Part shown: piece by piece, positions 1 through 8,349 of the stretch
Numbering within the stretch: the stretch's first letter is position 1
How the letters are laid out: the number at the start of each line of letters is the position of its first letter
Assembly (NCBI GenBank): GCA_002377985.1
Contig: DFQW01000157.1
Span: forward strand, 1-13,935
Reading direction: 5' to 3'
Length of the DNA: 13,935 nucleotides
Origin: Halieaceae bacterium UBA3479
Lineage (GTDB): Bacteria; Pseudomonadota; Gammaproteobacteria; Pseudomonadales; Halieaceae
Translations under genes and position numbers: made by a program
Notes under the pieces: model-generated
Database searches by the model: none
The model's input: the letters and a program-made list of their open reading frames with translations, nothing else
What the model was told of the DNA's origin: nothing

Positions 1-836
1 ACTACCACCCCTCCATGGAGGCCTACTGCACGGCCAAGCTTCGACTTTTTCGAGAGTTTGCGCCGGCGGTCAGGATTTATAACGCGGATGACACAGCGCT
101 CATGCCTCACCGGGACGCCTGGGGTAGCGCCGGTATTGGCATTTCCTGCGAAGGGATAGAGGCGGATGTTCAAGTATCGGTAACAGGCACCGCGCCCTTG
201 GTGCTTGAGCTTAAAACCATCTGGGGCGTGCGGCAGATAAAATCGCCCCTGATAGGACGCTTTAACGCGTTTAATCTCTCTGCGGCGGTCACCTTGCTGG
301 CGGCCATGGGTTTGCCCTTCGAGGCTGTGATTTCGGCGGCGGAGCAAGCCAGTCCCGTTTGTGGGCGCCTGCAAAGGGTTGATTTTGAGTCCGATATCGC
401 GGTTTTTATCGACTACGCACACACGCCCGATGCGCTCCACCGCGCCTTGTCCGCGTTATCTGAATTAGAAGTAACAGGCGCTATCTGGGTGGTTTTTGGT
501 TGCGGGGGTGATCGCGACCGGGGCAAGCGCGCCGAGATGGGTGCAGCGGCAGCGGGCATTGCCGACAGGCTTGTTGTGACCAGCGATAATCCCCGCTCAG
601 AGTCACCGCTCGCCATTATCGACGATATTCTTAAAGGGTGTCGTCATGTCGACCCGGTGGTGGAGGCAGATCGCGCCGCCGCGATTGGCTTGGCCGTGTC
701 TCAGGCAGCTCCCGGTGATGTGGTTCTGATTGCCGGAAAGGGCCACGAGACATATCAGGAAGTGGCTGGTGTGCGCCAGCCCTTCAGCGACAATGATCAT
801 GCGCTAAAAAGCTTGGCTGAGAGGCGGGCGGCGTGA
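1..836 (+). CDS. murE: UDP-MurNAc-tripeptide synthetase MurE, 3' part (5' end outside window)
   Basis: The cytoplasmic ATP-dependent ligase adds meso-diaminopimelate to UDP-MurNAc-L-Ala-D-Glu. The reading frame is open from base 3, so the visible part (about 277 codons of a roughly 490-residue family) covers the end of the central ATPase domain and the whole C-terminal domain; the P-loop lies upstream. The first residues, YHPSMEAYCTAK, match the family segment whose lysine (codon 36-38) is the expected carbamylated lysine. Further motifs, numbered from the Met codon at base 15, are GRFNAFNLSAA near residue 81, PVCGR near 114, DYAHTPDAL near 132, FGCGGDRDRGKR near 160, SDNPRSESP near 190 and GKGHETYQ near 243. 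DNPR is the known signature for diaminopimelate rather than lysine. The TGA stop at 834-836 shares one base with the murF ATG. The Met codon at base 15 is internal, not a start. Confidence 0.97.
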   Translation, partial: YHPSMEAYCTAKLRLFREFAPAVRIYNADDTALMPHRDAWGSAGIGISCEGIEADVQVSVTGTAPLVLELKTIWGVRQIKSPLIGRFNAFNLSAAVTLLAAMGLPFEAVISAAEQASPVCGRLQRVDFESDIAVFIDYAHTPDALHRALSALSELEVTGAIWVVFGCGGDRDRGKRAEMGAAAAGIADRLVVTSDNPRSESPLAIIDDILKGCRHVDPVVEADRAAAIGLAVSQAAPGDVVLIAGKGHETYQEVAGVRQPFSDNDHALKSLAERRAA

Positions 837-2197
837 TGTTGGCGGTTGAACTGAAGACACTCGCCGATGTGACCGGTGGTGACCTGGTAGGACAGTCAGT
901 ACTGCTCCAGGGACTTGCGATCGACAGTCGCGCCGTCAGAGCGGGCGACGTATTTGCCGCGATTCATGGCGCGCGGGTAGATGGGCATGAATTTGCGGCC
1001 AACGCCATGCAGGCAGGGGCGGCGGCATTGCTGACCGAGCGGCGTTTGGAGGGATTGGCGCCGCAGTTAGTTGTTTCAGATGTGCAGCGTGCGTCAGGCG
1101 ATTTTGCGCTACTCAAGCGCAGGTTATTTACCGGATCGGTCATAGCTATCACCGGTAGTGCAGGTAAAACCACAACCAAGAATCTGGTGTCGGCTGCGCT
1201 GTCAGTGGCGGGATCTGTTCACGCCACACGGGGGAATCAGAACAACGAGCTTGGGGTGCCCCTGACACTGGCTGGGCTCACCTCAGCGCATCGTTTCGCT
1301 GTGGTTGAGATGGGCGCAGGGCAACCCGGAGACATTGCTTATCTCTGTAATTTGGCAGAGCCCGATGTAGCCGTCTGCTTGAATGCCTCCGCGGCACACC
1401 TGGCTCATTTCGATAGCGTCGATGCCATTGCCCACACCAAAGGAGAGATTTTTCAGGGCCTGAAGGGCAGGGGTCTCGCTGTGATCAACGCGGACCAGCC
1501 GTGGCTCGGTCAGTGGATCGAGCAAGCCGGTGGCGCCCGACACGTGACTTTCGGTTTCTCGGCGCGGGCCGATTATCGCGCGCTACACATCGAACATTTG
1601 GGTCTTGCCGGCACGCGATTTGAGGCTGAGGTGAGAGGCCTTCGTCTCCCAGTGAGGCTGAAACTGCCGGGTAAGCAACACGTATCGAATGCGCTAGCGG
1701 CGCTGGCGGTAGCCATCGAATTGGGCGTCTCACCCGAGGGAGCCATAGGGGCGCTAGAGGCTGTGCAGGCGGGCCCGGGTCGCGGAGAGGTTTTAGCGGG
1801 CCGCTGGGGCGGGCGCGTCATCGACGATACCTATAACGCCAACCCCGCCGCGGTAAAGGCCGCTATTGACGTATTGGCTGAAGAGCCCGGCCATCGTGTG
1901 TTGATTTTGGGCGCGATGCTTGAGCTCGGAAGCACCAGCGAAAGGCTCCATGAGGAAATCGGTGCCTATGCAAGATCAGCCGGTATTGAGCAACTGATCG
2001 CGGTGGGGCAAGAGGCCAAGGGCGCCGCGGTTGGTTTCGGTGATGAGTCCGGATATTTCGCAGATCAAGCCTCTCTCAGGGCCGAATTTCCGTCACTGCC
2101 GGCAGATCATGTCATCTGGGTCAAAGCATCGCGGGGTGCTGCACTGGAACAGACGGTCAGCTGGTTGGCATCAAAAGAGGGGTCTGAATCATGCTGA
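836..2197 (+). CDS. murF: UDP-MurNAc-tripeptide--D-alanyl-D-alanine ligase MurF
   Basis: MurF is the cytoplasmic ligase that joins D-Ala-D-Ala (made by Ddl, encoded downstream) to UDP-MurNAc-tripeptide, finishing the pentapeptide precursor. The 453-residue protein has the family's usual length. Visible motifs are the ATP-binding GSAGKTTTK at 107-115, [15 protein letters not shown] from 131, EMGA at 158-161, the TKGEI segment with the likely carbamylated Lys202, GRGE at 315-318, DDTYNANP at 330-337 and LGAMLELG near 358. I chose the ATG at 836, which overlaps the murE stop as TGATG and aligns residue for residue with the E. coli MurF N-terminus. A GTG at 833 would add one residue and sits at a slightly better distance (8 rather than 11 bases) from AGAGG at 820-824, so the two cannot be separated from sequence alone. 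The overlap suggests translational coupling to murE. Confidence 0.97.
   Translation: MLAVELKTLADVTGGDLVGQSVLLQGLAIDSRAVRAGDVFAAIHGARVDGHEFAANAMQAGAAALLTERRLEGLAPQLVVSDVQRASGDFALLKRRLFTGSVIAITGSAGKTTTKNLVSAALSVAGSVHATRGNQNNELGVPLTLAGLTSAHRFAVVEMGAGQPGDIAYLCNLAEPDVAVCLNASAAHLAHFDSVDAIAHTKGEIFQGLKGRGLAVINADQPWLGQWIEQAGGARHVTFGFSARADYRALHIEHLGLAGTRFEAEVRGLRLPVRLKLPGKQHVSNALAALAVAIELGVSPEGAIGALEAVQAGPGRGEVLAGRWGGRVIDDTYNANPAAVKAAIDVLAEEPGHRVLILGAMLELGSTSERLHEEIGAYARSAGIEQLIAVGQEAKGAAVGFGDESGYFADQASLRAEFPSLPADHVIWVKASRGAALEQTVSWLASKEGSESC
2176..2182 (+). promoter_or_regulatory. Ribosome binding site of mraY
   Basis: AGAGGGG lies inside the end of murF, eight bases before the ATG at 2191. The spacing favours that ATG over the one at 2197. 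Confidence 0.6.
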
Positions 2198-3273
2198 TGT
2201 GGTTGAGTGAGCAACTGCTGTTTATCGATCCGGGGTTCGCGGTGTTCCAATACCTGACCCTGCGCGGCATTTTGGCCGCCTGCACGGCGCTCGCGATCTC
2301 CATGCTCATTGGCCCCATGATGATCTCGCGCCTCAATCAGCTTCAGATTGGACAAACCATTCGACAGGAGGGGCCACAGTCCCATCTCCAGAAGGCCGGC
2401 ACTCCCACGATGGGGGGTGCTTTGATTCTGGTGACAGTCATGGGCTCAACTCTGTTATGGGCGGATCTCGGTAGTCGCTATGTGTGGGTTGCGGTCGTTA
2501 CGACAGCGACTTTTGGTTTGATTGGATGGATCGATGACTACCGCAAGGTGGTGCGGAAGGACACACGCGGGCTGCCGGCTCGGTGGAAGTATCTGTGGCA
2601 ATCGCTGTTCGCATTTGGCATCACCCTTTTCCTGTTCGATACCGCCGTGAACCCGGCGGAAACCACCCTGTACGTGCCATTTTTCAAAGATGTCGCATTT
2701 ACCATGGGTTGGCTGTTCGTGCCATTCAGTTACTTTGTTGTTGTGGGCGCGAGCAATGCGGTGAACCTGACAGACGGACTCGACGGACTGGCGATTATGC
2801 CGACTGTGATGGTTGCCACAGGTCTGGGTGTGATTGCCTATCTCTCAGGGCACAGCGAGTTTGCTCAATACCTGAATATTCCTTATCTGCCGGGCACCGG
2901 TGAGCTAATGGTTTTCTGCGGCGCGATTGCAGGTGCCGGACTGGGTTTTCTCTGGTTTAACACATATCCCGCGATGATATTTATGGGCGATGTTGGGGCG
3001 CTGGCGCTCGGTGCGGCGCTGGGTGTCGTGGCGGTTATGACGCGCCACGAAATTGTCCTTTTCATCATGGGGGGCATTTTCGTGCTGGAAACACTGTCGG
3101 TAATCATTCAGGTGGGGTCGTTCAAGCTGACCGGCAGACGGATATTCCGCATGGCGCCTATTCATCATCACTTTGAGCTCAAGGGATGGCCCGAGCCCAG
3201 AGTCATTGTCCGCTTCTGGATTATCACAGTCATGCTGGTGCTGTTCGGACTGGCAACGCTGAAGCTGCGGTGA
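2191..3273 (+). CDS. mraY: Phospho-N-acetylmuramoyl-pentapeptide-transferase MraY (lipid I synthase)
   Basis: MraY is an integral inner-membrane enzyme that transfers phospho-MurNAc-pentapeptide from UDP to undecaprenyl phosphate, giving lipid I. The product is 360 residues, the same length as E. coli MraY, with about ten hydrophobic segments. Key residues sit at the same numbers as in E. coli: the aspartates of DDYRK at 115-116, the NLTDGLDGL stretch at 192-200, Asp267 in FMGDVGAL, and the histidine cluster in MAPIHHHFE at 321-329. KAGTPTMGG lies at 68-76. The start at 2191 is supported by AGAGGGG at 2176-2182, eight bases upstream, and by an N-terminus (MLMWL) like the E. coli MLVWL. The gene overlaps murF by seven bases. 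A second in-frame ATG at 2197 is less well placed. Confidence 0.98.
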   Translation: MLMWLSEQLLFIDPGFAVFQYLTLRGILAACTALAISMLIGPMMISRLNQLQIGQTIRQEGPQSHLQKAGTPTMGGALILVTVMGSTLLWADLGSRYVWVAVVTTATFGLIGWIDDYRKVVRKDTRGLPARWKYLWQSLFAFGITLFLFDTAVNPAETTLYVPFFKDVAFTMGWLFVPFSYFVVVGASNAVNLTDGLDGLAIMPTVMVATGLGVIAYLSGHSEFAQYLNIPYLPGTGELMVFCGAIAGAGLGFLWFNTYPAMIFMGDVGALALGAALGVVAVMTRHEIVLFIMGGIFVLETLSVIIQVGSFKLTGRRIFRMAPIHHHFELKGWPEPRVIVRFWIITVMLVLFGLATLKLR

Positions 3274-3277
3274 GGCT

Positions 3278-4639
3278 ATGGCACTGTCTACCTCAACTAT
3301 TGCCAGTTCCGAGAGCCGCATGATCTTCGGTCTGGGTGTCACAGGACGCAGTGTCGCGCGTTGGTGGCATCAGCGAGGTATCACCTTTCGGGCGGTGGAC
3401 ACTCGAGAAGCGCTGGCCGCCGAGTCAACTGGATGGCCGGAGATGGGCGCCGTTTCGATGTCTTTTGGGGAGCCATCAGTGGAGATGGCCGATGATGTCA
3501 CGGAGTTGATTGTCAGCCCGGGGATTTCACTCGAGCATCCCATGGTGGAGCGGGCGCGGGCCCGCGGCTGCCGGGTTCGCGGGGATATCGATCTGTTCAT
3601 GGAAGTGGTTACCGCGCCGGTGATCGGCGTTACCGGTTCCAACGGCAAATCGACGGTTACGGCGTTGCTGGGTTCAATGCTTACTGCATGCGGTAAGAAG
3701 GTCTCGTTGGGGGGGAATTTTGGCAGGCCCGCCCTCGACCTGCTGGCGGATGAGGCCGACTGCTATGTGCTGGAGTTGTCCAGTTTCCAACTCGAACGGG
3801 CCGAGCCGCTGGGTTTAAGCGTAGCGACGGTGCTGAATGTGTCTGCGGACCACCTGGATCGCCATCCATCCATGGCGGCCTACCACCAATCGAAGCATCG
3901 TATTTTTCGAGGCGTGACAGGAGTCGTAGCCAATCGCGACGATCCGCTCACCGTACCCTTATTACCTGAGGACGTGCCGGTGACGTGGTGGCGCTCCGGC
4001 GAACCTGATCTTGGCGAGTATGGATTGCGGGAGCAAGAGGGCGTGCTCTGGCTTTGCCGCGGCTTTCAACCGCTTCTCTCCACAGCAGAACTGTCGCTGG
4101 CGGGGATACATAATTATCACAACGTGCTGGCGGCTTTAGCGTTGGGCGTAGCCATGGGTTTTTCTGAAACCGAACTGCTCGCAGGTGCAGTTCATTATCG
4201 CGGCTTGCCCCATCGCTGCGAGCGTGTTGCGGTGGTAGGTGACATCACCTTTATTGATGACAGCAAGGGCACCAATGTGGGCGCCACCTTGGCCGCGATC
4301 AAGGGCCTGGGCCGCGATAAAAACCTCTGGCTGATCATGGGTGGCCAAGGGAAACGACAGGACTTTTCGCTTCTTCGGTCCGCCGTGGCCGAGCACTGTG
4401 CTGGTATTGTCGTTATTGGCGAGGCGGCGACCGAGATAGCTAGCGTATTGGAGGGTGTGGTCGGAGTTCTGGAGGCGGCGTCGCTGGAGTCAGCCGTGGG
4501 TCAGGCGTTAGCGCTGGCGCAACCGGGTCAGACGGTGCTGTTGTCCCCTGCATGTGCCAGCTTCGATATGTTCAGGGATTATATTGAGCGGGGCGAGCGG
4601 TTTAAGTCTGCGGTATTGGCGCTGGGAGCCGCCGCATGA
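3278..4639 (+). CDS. murD: UDP-MurNAc-L-alanine--D-glutamate ligase MurD
   Basis: MurD is the cytoplasmic ATP-dependent ligase that adds D-glutamate to UDP-MurNAc-L-Ala. At 453 residues it is slightly longer than the E. coli enzyme (438). The N-terminal UDP-binding domain shows GLGVTG at 18-23 and SPGIS at 80-84. The central ATPase domain has the P-loop GSNGKST at 120-126, ELSSFQLE at 166-173 and DHLDRHPSMAAYHQSK at 191-206, whose Lys206 matches the carbamylated lysine of the family. The C-terminal domain has GLPHRCE at 309-315, DDSKGTN at 327-333 and LSPACASFDMF at 422-432. The start lies four bases after the mraY stop. A GAGG overlapping that stop is close to the ATG, so initiation probably depends on coupling to mraY translation. 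The stop overlaps the ftsW start as ATGA. Confidence 0.97.
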   Translation: MALSTSTIASSESRMIFGLGVTGRSVARWWHQRGITFRAVDTREALAAESTGWPEMGAVSMSFGEPSVEMADDVTELIVSPGISLEHPMVERARARGCRVRGDIDLFMEVVTAPVIGVTGSNGKSTVTALLGSMLTACGKKVSLGGNFGRPALDLLADEADCYVLELSSFQLERAEPLGLSVATVLNVSADHLDRHPSMAAYHQSKHRIFRGVTGVVANRDDPLTVPLLPEDVPVTWWRSGEPDLGEYGLREQEGVLWLCRGFQPLLSTAELSLAGIHNYHNVLAALALGVAMGFSETELLAGAVHYRGLPHRCERVAVVGDITFIDDSKGTNVGATLAAIKGLGRDKNLWLIMGGQGKRQDFSLLRSAVAEHCAGIVVIGEAATEIASVLEGVVGVLEAASLESAVGQALALAQPGQTVLLSPACASFDMFRDYIERGERFKSAVLALGAAA

Positions 4640-5799
4640 ATCACGCCACCACGATGACGTTATATCGAGGAGATCCCCTGCTACTGGGAATCTGGGCTTG
4701 CCTACTCTGCATCGGTTTGGTTGCGATCGCCTCCGCGTCTATAGAGTACGGCGACTTTCACTTCGGCAATCCCTGGTACCACACGTCGCGCCACGCGTTG
4801 TATTTGGCCCTGGGGGTCGCTGCCGCTGCTGTCACCTACATGACGCCTACCCACAGCCTGCAACGATTTTCGCCCTGGTTGCTATTTTTAGCATTCGGTC
4901 TGCTGATACTGGTAATGATGCCCGGCATTGGCCGCGAGGTTAACGGCGCCCAGCGATGGCTGCCGCTGGGACCCCTAACCATACAGCCATCAGAATTTAT
5001 GAAGTTCGCATTGCTCCTCTATGTGGCAGGGTATTTGGTTCGCCAGGAAGAAGCGGTTCGCTATCGTTGGCAGGGGCTGGCCAAGCTGATGGGGATCCTG
5101 GCAATCGTCGCGGTTTTGCTGCTGGCCGAGCCTGATTTCGGCGCAACTGTGATCACCGTAGGTATGGTGGTGGGATTGATGTTTATTGCAGGCGCCAAGC
5201 TGCAATACATCGGAGCGATGTTGGTCGCGGTCGGGATGGCGTTGGCCGCACTCGTGGTTAGCGCCCCTTATCGCCTGCAGCGACTGACCGCTTATCAGAA
5301 TCCTTGGGATGACCCATTTGGATCCGGTTTCCAGTTGGTGCAGTCGCTAATTGCCTTTGGTCGGGGCGAATGGTTTGGCGTGGGACTGGGAAACAGCGTT
5401 CAAAAGCTCTTTTACTTGCCAGAGGCCCATACCGATTTTGTATTTTCCATCTGGGCGGAGGAGACCGGTCTCGTCGGTGCCTTTGCACTGATCCTGCTGT
5501 TCGTATTTCTGATTGCCCGCATCCTGAGGATGGCTTGGCAGGTGGCTGAGCTGGATCATCACTATGAGGCCTACGTCTGTTTTGGCGCGGCGCTTATGTT
5601 CGCGGGTCAGGTATTTATCAATATGGGTGCGAGCTCGGGCTTGCTGCCGACAAAGGGTCTCACGCTGCCTTTTGTCAGTTATGGCGGTTCTAGTCTCATC
5701 ATCAATTGTGCCTTGCTCGGCATTGTCTTGCGGATTTCCAGCCAGCATCTCACTGATAAACCCACTCCGTCCGTGCGGACCCGGCGGCAGCGCTCATGA
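4636..5799 (+). CDS. ftsW: SEDS-family septal peptidoglycan glycosyltransferase FtsW
   Basis: FtsW is a polytopic inner-membrane protein that polymerises lipid II into glycan strands at the septum together with the transpeptidase FtsI (PBP3). The 387-residue product has about ten predicted membrane segments. Family motifs are GREVNGAQRWL at 99-109, QPSE at 117-120, EPDFGA at 165-170, the large periplasmic stretch from AYQNPWDDP near 219 to the LPEAHTDFVF motif at 261-270, and SYGGSS in the last third. Asp267 in that motif corresponds to the aspartate known to be required for SEDS polymerase activity (Asp297 in the longer E. coli FtsW). The context next to murD and murG separates FtsW from its paralogue RodA. 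The ATG at 4636 overlaps the murD stop by four bases; an in-frame ATG at 4654 is a weaker alternative. The basic tail RTRRQRS is cytoplasmic by family topology. Confidence 0.96.
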   Translation: MNHATTMTLYRGDPLLLGIWACLLCIGLVAIASASIEYGDFHFGNPWYHTSRHALYLALGVAAAAVTYMTPTHSLQRFSPWLLFLAFGLLILVMMPGIGREVNGAQRWLPLGPLTIQPSEFMKFALLLYVAGYLVRQEEAVRYRWQGLAKLMGILAIVAVLLLAEPDFGATVITVGMVVGLMFIAGAKLQYIGAMLVAVGMALAALVVSAPYRLQRLTAYQNPWDDPFGSGFQLVQSLIAFGRGEWFGVGLGNSVQKLFYLPEAHTDFVFSIWAEETGLVGAFALILLFVFLIARILRMAWQVAELDHHYEAYVCFGAALMFAGQVFINMGASSGLLPTKGLTLPFVSYGGSSLIINCALLGIVLRISSQHLTDKPTPSVRTRRQRS

Positions 5800-6926
5800 C
5801 CCACGCAGAGAGACAACCCTTCGTGGGCCGAGCTCTGATTGCCGCGGGAGGCACCGGCGGTCACGTTTATCCGGCGCTGGCGGTGGCAGATGTGCTGACC
5901 GATCGTGGTTGGTCGGTGGATTGGATTGGAACGGAGCGGGGCATTGAGCAGCGTCTGGTTCCGGCGGCCGGTTTGACGCTGCATTGCCTTTCAATGTCCG
6001 GCTTGCGCGGTAAAAGTGTTGTGGCCCGGATCAAGGGCTTCTTATTGCTGGGCCTGGCGGTCTGGCAGTCACTTCGCTTGTTGCGCCGTATCAGGCCAGA
6101 TGTCCTGTTGGGTATGGGTGGTTATGCGGCGGGTCCGGCGGGACTCGCGGCCTGGATAAGCCGATGTCCTCTGGTGATTCATGAGCAAAACGCGGTCGCG
6201 GGCACCACGAATCGCTGGCTTGCGCCATTCGCGTCGCGGGTATTGTGTGGTCTGCCCGGCAGTTTCAGAAATCGGCGGGATGCGTCAATCGTCGGTAACC
6301 CGGTTCGCACGCTACTGCAGAGGATTGATCGTAGTGAGCTGGCACACCTGACTGTATTCAGCGAGGTCCGGCCGATGAAGGTTCTTGTGCTGGGCGGCAG
6401 TTTGGGCGCCGCACCGTTGAACGCCTTATTGCCGCCCACCTGCGATCTGCTGTGTGAGCTTGGGCTTGCCGAGCGCATCTCGATTTGGCAGCAGTGCGGT
6501 GAACGAAACCGTGCTGAAGCGGACATGTGCTGGCAGCAAAGTCGTTTCAGGGGGCAGCGCGTCGACAATTACATTGAAGACATGGCAGAGGCGTATCGGT
6601 GGGCCGACGTGGTGATCGCGAGAGCAGGCGCTCTGACGATTTCCGAATTGGCGGCTACTGCGACCGCCTCCGCACTGATTCCTTTACCTCATGCGATTGA
6701 TGACCACCAGACCGCGAATGCCAAAGTACTCTCGGAAGCAAATGCAGCTGTGTTATTGCCCCAGCGCGAAGCGACACCGGATCGCCTCGTTGCCTATCTA
6801 ACCGACTGGATCTACAACCCACAATCGCTGGAGGGCATGGGCCGAGCGGCGGGCGAGGTTGCGGCGGCCAGTGCCGCACAAAGCGTCGCAGATATTATGC
6901 AGGGGGTGGCTCGTGACGCCGTCTGA
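5796..6926 (+). CDS. murG: UDP-GlcNAc:lipid I N-acetylglucosaminyltransferase MurG
   Basis: MurG is a GT28-family glycosyltransferase on the cytoplasmic face of the inner membrane. It adds GlcNAc to lipid I to give lipid II, the substrate of FtsW. At 376 residues it is about 20 longer than E. coli MurG. The N-terminal acceptor domain has GGTGGHVYPALA at 18-29, GMGGYAAGPAG at 106-116 and HEQNAVAGTTNR at 129-140. The donor domain has GNPVR at 167-171, GGSLGA at 200-205, RAGALTISE at 276-284 and PHAIDDHQTANA at 298-309, resembling Pseudomonas-type MurG. Two places are unusual: the G-x-P that normally follows the SE(I/L)AA stretch reads A-T-A at 289-291, and the usual H-Q of the HQxG motif is Q-Q at 232-233. 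The start overlaps the ftsW stop as ATGA, and the 3' end overlaps murC by 14 bases. Confidence 0.96.
   Translation: MTHAERQPFVGRALIAAGGTGGHVYPALAVADVLTDRGWSVDWIGTERGIEQRLVPAAGLTLHCLSMSGLRGKSVVARIKGFLLLGLAVWQSLRLLRRIRPDVLLGMGGYAAGPAGLAAWISRCPLVIHEQNAVAGTTNRWLAPFASRVLCGLPGSFRNRRDASIVGNPVRTLLQRIDRSELAHLTVFSEVRPMKVLVLGGSLGAAPLNALLPPTCDLLCELGLAERISIWQQCGERNRAEADMCWQQSRFRGQRVDNYIEDMAEAYRWADVVIARAGALTISELAATATASALIPLPHAIDDHQTANAKVLSEANAAVLLPQREATPDRLVAYLTDWIYNPQSLEGMGRAAGEVAAASAAQSVADIMQGVARDAV
6901..6906 (+). promoter_or_regulatory. Ribosome binding site of murC
   Basis: AGGGGG inside the last codons of murG lies six bases before the GTG at 6913. It supports that start over the upstream ATG at 6859 and the downstream ATG at 6949. 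Confidence 0.55.
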
Positions 6927-8349
6927 TCACCGATCGCTTTCGCGCGGCATGGGAGCTATCCGACATATTTTTATGGTGGGTATCGGTGGCGCCGGTATGA
7001 GTGGCATTGCCGAGGTTCTGGCCGGGTTGGGTTACGCCGTGTCGGGTTCAGACGAGTCCGACAGTAAGACTCTGGATCGCCTCCGCACTCTCGGGGTTCA
7101 GGTGTACGTAGGACATCGCTCTGAGCATATATGTGATGTCGATGTTCTGGTGGTGTCCGCAGCCGTGCCGCCCGATAATCCAGAATGCGTTGCCGCCCGC
7201 GCGCTCCGTATTCCCGTCATACCCCGAGCCGAAATGTTGGCGGAGCTCATGCGCTATCGATTCGGTATTGCGGTCGCCGGAACCCACGGTAAGACCACGA
7301 CCACCAGCCTTATTGCCGCCATTCTGGATGAAGCAGGGGAAGACCCGACCTTTGTGATTGGCGGTTTGTTGAACCAAGCCGGCGCTAATGCGGCGTTGGG
7401 TGAAGGTCAATATCTGGTTGTAGAGGCTGATGAGAGCGACGCCTCGTTTCTGCACCTGCAACCCATGATGTCGCTGGTAACCAACATTGAAGCTGATCAC
7501 ATGGAGCATTATGAGGGCGACGTCAGTCGTTACGCCCAGGCGTTCAATAGTTTTCTCCAGAACCTGCCTTTCTACGGTTCTGCTGTGATGTGCCTCGATG
7601 ACCGTGGCGTGCGTGACTTGCTCCCCGAGCTTACCCGCAAGGTGGTCACGTATGGTCAGCACAGCGACGCCGATTATCGACTGGAAAATTATCGCGCCGA
7701 GGGATTGAAGGGTCACTTCGATCTGGTGTGCCGACGACTGACAAAAACGCTCGCTCTTACGGTAAGGATGCCCGGATTCCACAACGCGCAAAATGCAGCG
7801 GGTGCAGCGGCGCTCTGTTTAGAGCTGGGCGTTGACGAAATTGCGATCCAGCAGGGGTTGGCCAAGTTTGCAGGTGTCGGACGTCGCTTCTCGGACCTTG
7901 GCGATATTGGTTGGTCAGGGGGATGCGCACGGTTGATTGATGATTATGGCCACCATCCGACCGAGGTTGCAGTGACACTCAAGGCAACCCGTGAGGCCTT
8001 TCCGGGGCGACGGGTTGTCATGGTCTATCAGCCGCATCGCTTCACGCGGACCCGGGATCATTTCGATGACTTCGTTGCTGTATTGGGAGACAGCCCAATG
8101 TTGGTGCTGCTCGACGTCTATGCCGCGGGGGAAGCCCCCATCGCTGGCGCCAACTCCCACGCGTTGGCAGCGGCAATACGGGAGCGAGGAGGCGTTGAGC
8201 CCGCCGTAGTGTCAGACCCGCAGAAATTGGCCGAGGTCTTGATGGACTTGCTACAGGATCAAGACGTTCTGTTGATGCAGGGTGCCGGTGATATCGGTCG
8301 TTTGTCGGCGACCCTGGCTGATGCTGGCTCTATTGAGGTATGGCACTGA
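6913..8349 (+). CDS. murC: UDP-N-acetylmuramate--L-alanine ligase MurC
   Basis: MurC is the cytoplasmic ATP-dependent ligase that adds L-alanine to UDP-MurNAc, the first amino acid of the stem peptide. From the GTG start the protein has 478 residues, normal for the family. Motifs in order are the UDP-binding GIGGAGMSG at 23-31, the P-loop GTHGKTTT at 123-130, EADESDASFL at 171-180, NIEADHMEHY at 191-200, PGFHNAQNA at 287-295, GVGRRF at 321-326, DDYGHHPTE at 343-351, QPHRFTRT at 373-380 and DVYAAGE at 401-407. I chose the GTG at 6913 because it has a good ribosome site six bases upstream and leaves a short leader before the nucleotide-binding glycine loop, as in the family. The longest open frame, from 6859, would run 68 bases into murG and has no family support. 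The overlap with murG suggests coupling. Confidence 0.96.
   Translation: MTPSDHRSLSRGMGAIRHIFMVGIGGAGMSGIAEVLAGLGYAVSGSDESDSKTLDRLRTLGVQVYVGHRSEHICDVDVLVVSAAVPPDNPECVAARALRIPVIPRAEMLAELMRYRFGIAVAGTHGKTTTTSLIAAILDEAGEDPTFVIGGLLNQAGANAALGEGQYLVVEADESDASFLHLQPMMSLVTNIEADHMEHYEGDVSRYAQAFNSFLQNLPFYGSAVMCLDDRGVRDLLPELTRKVVTYGQHSDADYRLENYRAEGLKGHFDLVCRRLTKTLALTVRMPGFHNAQNAAGAAALCLELGVDEIAIQQGLAKFAGVGRRFSDLGDIGWSGGCARLIDDYGHHPTEVAVTLKATREAFPGRRVVMVYQPHRFTRTRDHFDDFVAVLGDSPMLVLLDVYAAGEAPIAGANSHALAAAIRERGGVEPAVVSDPQKLAEVLMDLLQDQDVLLMQGAGDIGRLSATLADAGSIEVWH
8335..8338 (+). promoter_or_regulatory. Ribosome binding site that decides the ddl start
   Basis: GAGG near the end of murC lies ten bases before the ATG at 8349 but only one base before the ATG at 8340. 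The first spacing is workable and the second is not. Confidence 0.45.

Noticed and set aside
7048..7791. A 247-codon open frame on the - strand inside murC
   Set aside because: It lies entirely opposite a well-supported murC with intact motifs, has no recognisable domain, and fits a GC-rich antisense shadow frame.
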